Assembly: GCA_013433145.1 (NCBI GenBank)
Contig: CM024174.1
Coordinates: 8,774,336 to 8,838,335, forward strand
Length of the DNA: 64,000 nt
Source of the DNA: Ascaris suum
Lineage: Eukaryota; Nematoda; Chromadorea; Rhabditida; Ascarididae
Reading direction: 5' to 3'
The notes under the pieces were generated by a model. That model was not told the origin of the DNA. It searched no databases and saw nothing but the letters and a program-made list of their open reading frames with translations. Below are positions 37,746 through 64,000 of the stretch, piece after piece (positions within the stretch are counted from its first letter, which is position 1; each line of letters begins with the position of its first letter). The translations under genes and the position numbers were made by a program.

Positions 37746-39454
37746 CTAAAGGCAATTTCGGCACGGTTGCGACAGTTCCGATATGTATTTTTTCTCTCGC
37801 TTTAACGATATTTTCCACTCAACAAACTTCGAAAGGATGTTACTATGCAGCCGAAAGTATTCTTCACATCGTTTGCTTTGTGCGTCCGAAGTGCCTCTAC
37901 AAATGTAAGCAGTTTCATCGGGCAAGGCCACGTCTATATATCGGTACAGCCTGACCAGTCGCCCTATTTTCTTAATCGCATCCGACAGCCCGCAATATGC
38001 CTCCCTGCAAAACGCAACGCAAACCTGCGACAGACTGAGACGGTCAAAGGTAGTGGTCCACGGGTGGTTTAAATGCACAAGTGTTACGTTCCGTACGTGG
38101 ATAGTCGTTGAAAATTGCGAGAATAGTCAGTTGAAAAACTTGATGGGTTATGCTTTCATCCTTGCACTTTGACACAGGTGTTACTTGCCCATCTTTGGAG
38201 ATATGGGCAAGCGGCTTCTTCTTTGGCGGTATTTTCAAGTAGCTGCATAAAAACTAAGCATTAGGTCCTCGCACTGTCGTGCAGGCCTCCCAATGTCTGA
38301 AGTTGTCTGTACCAGGGATCTCTTCATCTGGCGGTTCTCTTGAGTGTTTCATCCACATTTTTTCTGTTATCAGCCAGCAAAGTCGAGAACCGTCGACAAT
38401 TGCGCACCGCAGACCGTATTCACTTGATGCGCTAATTTATTCCGTGTTGCAGTCCTATGCTGACGCGCGTACAACTAATTGTTTTTCATGCCGTAGCGAT
38501 GCCAGAGGAATACATGGCAACGAATTCCATAAAATTCCGCCGATTTTGTTAATTTATTTGACCGAACCTCGAAGAACCAGCTCTTTTCCAACTCCACACT
38601 CATTCGGTATAATTTCTGTGATACCGCTAGCTGAATTCTTTCAAAAGTGTTAGCGTGGGTTGAATGCTGAAAACTATGCTGGCTACATTTTGAGCTGGAA
38701 AAAAATCGTTTCAACAGTCCCAGTGTATGCATGTGTGCTTTCCCATATCTTAAATCTTTGCAATCTTTTCCCTCGCATCACAATTTTTTCTCGTCGCATG
38801 TTATCGTCTCAGGTAGCCAAACAACACAAATGCCATTAACAATAACTCAAACAATGGTGCCATTCTGCCAGCAACAGTATCAAAGGGTGATGCAAAAGGT
38901 CTCTAAAAAGCGGACTGTTCTTCGAAAGAGTCCCGGCGGGAAATTTTGTCAGCGTAAGAAAAAATCGCTTCCAAGTGGCTTTATTTGTTAGAAAATTACG
39001 TCCTGGCATCACAATGAAAGCATCTGTTCCGTCTGGTTTCAACTCGCAAACTACAAAACTCTGGCAGTGGAGCTGCGATTGTCGGACGCAAATTGCCTGT
39101 CGATCGGCAGTCACCTTGAGCCAATTTTGTTTATGTTTCTTTATGGTTTTACAAAGAAAAATAGTTTTACAAAGTTTAGGGGTCACAGGCATGTTAGACA
39201 TGCTAATCGATGATTTTGTGAATCGTTAGGTGGATGTCGATCGTAACATGAAATTGCAAGGAATGCACTTCGTCGCATTTTCCCTGTTGCATTTTCGATG
39301 TTGCATGCAATTCAAATCCTAATGAATCAACACACAGTTTGCGTACATTGGAAACGATTTATCGCTGTGGCAAGGGGAGCACTCCCGTTCTGAACGACCT
39401 TTAAGATCTGCCATTTTTAGACCGACCTTTTGACCTTAATTTTTTAATTTCTTT
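37746..39454. other. Region open on both strands, possible broken gene
   Basis: The plus strand is open at 38279-38653 after a good acceptor (GTCGTGCAG). Its frame contains TTNCFSC followed after about 14 residues by KIPPILLIYL, a C-x2-C then 'lPxiLxixL' order that recalls ubiquitin-specific proteases. Further plus-strand pieces at 38814-38953 and 38985-39135 look exon-like but do not join in frame. The minus strand is also open, with CVAFCREAYC, then a run to SQPCRNCL before a stop (37770-38020), and LYRMSVELEKSWFFE near 38600. I cannot decide the strand, and no intact gene is supported. Confidence 0.25.
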
Positions 39455-40035
39455 CCACACCAGTACGTGAGAAAACAAGGAATAGCGTCCAGAAAAATTT
39501 AAATGTTTAAAAGGAAGATTGTGCTAGACAGTGAAGCCAGTGACGTCCCTTTGTCAAACTCATTATATGTTCTGAACGATGCGATGCTGTTGACTAGAAG
39601 CTGTAAGTGGTTTAATCAAATGTGGTGAAGTGAAATTGAACCGAATATCGGTTCAAAAGATATCGCGTTAAAATTCAGCACCCATGATTGGATATATATT
39701 CGTTGAGTAGGTGGCAAATAAACGTTGCCGATTAGAACGTCCCATTGGGATATATTCGAAACTTCATTGAGAAATGTGCTTCAGATAAAAATTCGCGATA
39801 TCTTTTACCGCTGTCCGGTTCAATTTTAGTTCACCACACTTGATTAAAACACTTATAGCTTCTAGTCAAAAGCATCGCATCGTTCAGAACATGTAATGTG
39901 TTCGACAAAAATTAATCGTATCTTCATGGAAGCTGAAGAAATGGACGTCACTGGCTTCACTGTCCAGCACAATCTTCCTTTTAAACACATAAAATTTTTC
40001 TATATGCTGTTCCTTGTTTTCGCGCGTATCCTCGA
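39455..40035. mobile_element. Palindromic MITE-like element
   Basis: Inverted arms of roughly 200 bases surround a centre of about 120 bases. The left arm reads GAAAACAAGGAATAG, then GTTTAAAAGGAAGATTGTGC, then CGATGCGATGCT. The right arm carries the reverse complements in mirror order, with a few substitutions. No coding frame spans it, and no convincing target-site duplication was found. Long, imperfect inverted arms without a transposase fit a non-autonomous DNA transposon. Confidence 0.75.
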
Positions 40036-41447
40036 AAAGAGCCCGAATAACAGAAACAACCTTATGAATAGTCATGCCTGTATATCTCGAGAAAATGAAG
40101 CGTTTAGTGTTTGTTTCCCACTGGAAGAAGTGAGCCAAAAAATGACATCAACTCATACATATATTAGATCACAAGATAGGCGATCTGTTCTTCGTGCTTA
40201 ATAGCGAAGGAACGCTATGTCAACACATCACCGTTAGGAAGCCCAGAGCGGTCAAGTTTGCTAACATATCATGAAACTTTGAAGGCGCTGCTTCTGGCAG
40301 TGCTCCCTATTGTCCTTCGTGCAATGTCTGCCCTCTTACGTGTAAGCACTGAGATTATCGACTCCTTCCCTCCCCCTCCCCACCACCACTCTCGAACACA
40401 TGATTCACTTCCCCCATCTCCCCTCCCCCCCGCTTTCACCGCCAAGAAACACAGTGATGATCGAGGCGGATGACTGCGCCTCCTCTGTATGTCACAAAAG
40501 TTTATAACGCCCAGGACCCCGTTCCGATTAAATTTCTCTCTCCCCTCCCCTGATAAGATACATTATAGTTTTACTCGGAGCAAATAGCTCTATACTTGAG
40601 GGTTGCCATCAAAAATCGGGAAAGGAAAATGGGCTAGGTGAGGCTTAAAGAATGAGCTAGGTCAAAATATCTCGAGCTTTTATTAAAGAAGACATCGCTC
40701 CCAGTTTTCTGCCATATCCGTCCACGCGTAATAAATCCCCGACGGTTTTTTCTAAAGCGGAACCATAATTATTCGAAACGCATTTTCCGCCAAATCAGCT
40801 TCGAGGAAGGACAGGCTTGTCTGTGGAAATTGTGTGCCTTGAGGGAAATTATGTATATTAAAGAATTTAAGCAGCAAAACAATTCCACATTGCGAAATGT
40901 TTACATGTGAAATGACTTTCGACTGATGGAATGAAAGTTCACGTTCGCTCCCTTTCAATGTATTGGCACCGTCATGCAAGAACAATGCCAACGACCTGAA
41001 ACAATAAAGCAAGTTCATCTACATAAAAGCATATTCTCATACCGTTTTTTCCTATTGAGATTCTCTCTCCTTTTCTTACTATGAGCCACATTCGTAGTTC
41101 TTCCTACTACTACAAAACACCGTTATCACGATTGCAGCATCAAACTGAATTGCAGTTTAGGACTACGGTGTCGTAGTTCTGCCTAAATACCAGACCTCGC
41201 TCGGCATTCGGTGATTTCCGAGTATTCGTAGTCCGTGCTGAACGCAAATTTTCTAAGCGGTTTTCATCTGAATTCGAACATCATTCACTATGCGTCTGTT
41301 AGTTTAAATTCAGTGAATCCACGCATCCATGAAGGAGAAATTTGTATAAGAACAATATTGTACTGTAAAAGATCAAGTGACTGACGATAGAGTTCTCACT
41401 TCATTCAAGCAAAATGAAGAAATTCTGGCAACGTGCCCGCCGACATA
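40036..41447. other. Intergenic DNA 3' of the cyclase gene
   Basis: No gene is recognised. Pyrimidine-rich C tracts lie at 40364-40440 and 40540-40552. Repeated CGTAGT and CTACG words cluster at 41093-41240. The 3' untranslated region of the cyclase presumably occupies the right end. Confidence 0.5.
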
Positions 41448-62968
<21,521 letters not shown>

Positions 62969-64000
62969 CTAGAAGGTTTCCGGCCATCGCAGCAGATCAG
63001 TTTCACATCAGTCGATGTAAATGTGGGTGCAATCAAATCTTGCGATGCAACACGGTAAAAAATGTGGGAGAGAATCTAGCAAAGGAAAAGTTTTTGGACC
63101 TTTAATGTGAAGTGAAGCGGCACATGTATCCCGCAGTACGTTCAGGCGTTATCTATTCGACGAGGTCAGTTGTTCACAAAGCTGATTATGTTGAATTTTG
63201 TATGTGCCCCATAAATATATAACCATCCGACTGCTCGGGGGCCGTTTGAGAAGAAAACAGATGAGAAACGTGTCAATGTATATTCATGACCTTAGTTTTT
63301 GCAGTTCTACTCTTGGGAACGATCGTTTGTGGCTGCATTGAAATAGCTCCGTAGAGCAATAATTTTACTTCACCAGACCACTAAACAAAAATATGAAACC
63401 TCCGAAACTTCATTGTTCTTCAGTAAATTGGTCAGGACGAAATTCCTCTTTGCCTTTTCCGAAACGAGTTTGTGATCATAAGAAGGAAGCAAACAAACAC
63501 GCAGATCAAATAATCGAATAGCTTCAAAACGCAAAGAAGAAAATCAAAATTAAACAAGACATCTCCATAAGAAATTAAGGGACAAAGGAAACAAATTAAA
63601 CTGCCGTGATGATTCCTAAGGTCAAAATGAGCCAGAAAGAAAATGAGGTTTCATAACCATCCCTGATACTAAGAAGTTCTTCATAAAGATGCCGTGAGGG
63701 ACCCATTACAGTATAAACAATGCGTGCGGAAGAAATTGGGCTAAGTATCTCGCTGACCTAGCACTGAAATCATTTCGGCCCTAACAGCGATTCCGCCACA
63801 GCAGGTCACATAACTCTTCCTCCAAAACATTCCGACGAATAAGTGAAGGTTGAGAAGCTCAGAGGACCAGGTCGCCTGACCCGGAATAAACATGCAGCAA
63901 CAAATGATGTGGAAGAAAACGTCTGACAAGAGCTGTCTAGACGCATATATCAGGCACACTTGGCCAGACCTGAAACGACCACATAAACTGCTGCGTGCAA
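62969..64000 (-). other. Upstream part of the cyclase gene, exons uncertain
   Basis: More N-terminal receptor sequence is expected here and beyond the window. A minus-strand candidate exon at 63758-63875 has a GGTCAG acceptor and a GTCAGC donor and encodes GMFWRKSYVTCCGGIAVRAE. Its FWxKxxxT pattern resembles the 'lAxyWxkPxit' block of the first lobe. Its phase does not join directly to the exon at 62968, so at least one exon is missing between them or this call is wrong. No signal peptide was found. Confidence 0.35.

Overview
The window looks like nuclear DNA of a parasitic nematode, probably a strongylid (hookworm-like) worm. The sequence is AT-rich. Short exons, often 60-200 bases and richer in GC than their surroundings, are scattered among introns of 0.1-2.8 kb. 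Introns mostly follow GT...(T)TTCAG rules, and long (TA)n, poly-G and poly-C tracts are common. I assign the lineage from gene structure and protein style only.

Layout. 1-445: end of a dispersed repeat also found at 27.7-28.2 kb. 4.2-6.9 kb, minus: a four-exon ChaC gamma-glutamylcyclotransferase (ChaC2 type), with a one-base frameshift in its last exon. 7-17.7 kb: no gene I can defend. 17.8-22.9 kb, plus: an eight-exon gene for a 451-residue protein with two zinc-finger-like motifs, which I cannot name. 25.0-28.0 kb: a foldback element with arms of about 0.65 kb and an expanded minisatellite. 30.0-31.0 kb: out-of-order remnants of a non-LTR reverse transcriptase. 31.3-37.7 kb: a large inverted duplication. 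Each arm carries a two-exon gene for a 62-residue secreted peptide; the two predicted mature peptides are identical and the genes differ only at synonymous sites in that exon. 39.5-40.0 kb: a palindromic MITE-like element. 41.4 kb to the right edge, minus: a receptor-type guanylate cyclase gene. I could join 24 exons in frame from its C-terminus back through the cyclase, dimerisation, pseudokinase and membrane segments to the middle of the ligand-binding domain; its 5' end lies beyond the window or is not resolved.

How the parts relate. The genes are not an operon. The cyclase would turn an extracellular signal into cGMP, typically in sensory neurons in nematodes. ChaC would degrade glutathione in the cytosol. 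The secreted peptide pair is the most novel item: a four-cysteine peptide with CxxxC...CxC spacing, kept unchanged in protein while its flanks diverged.
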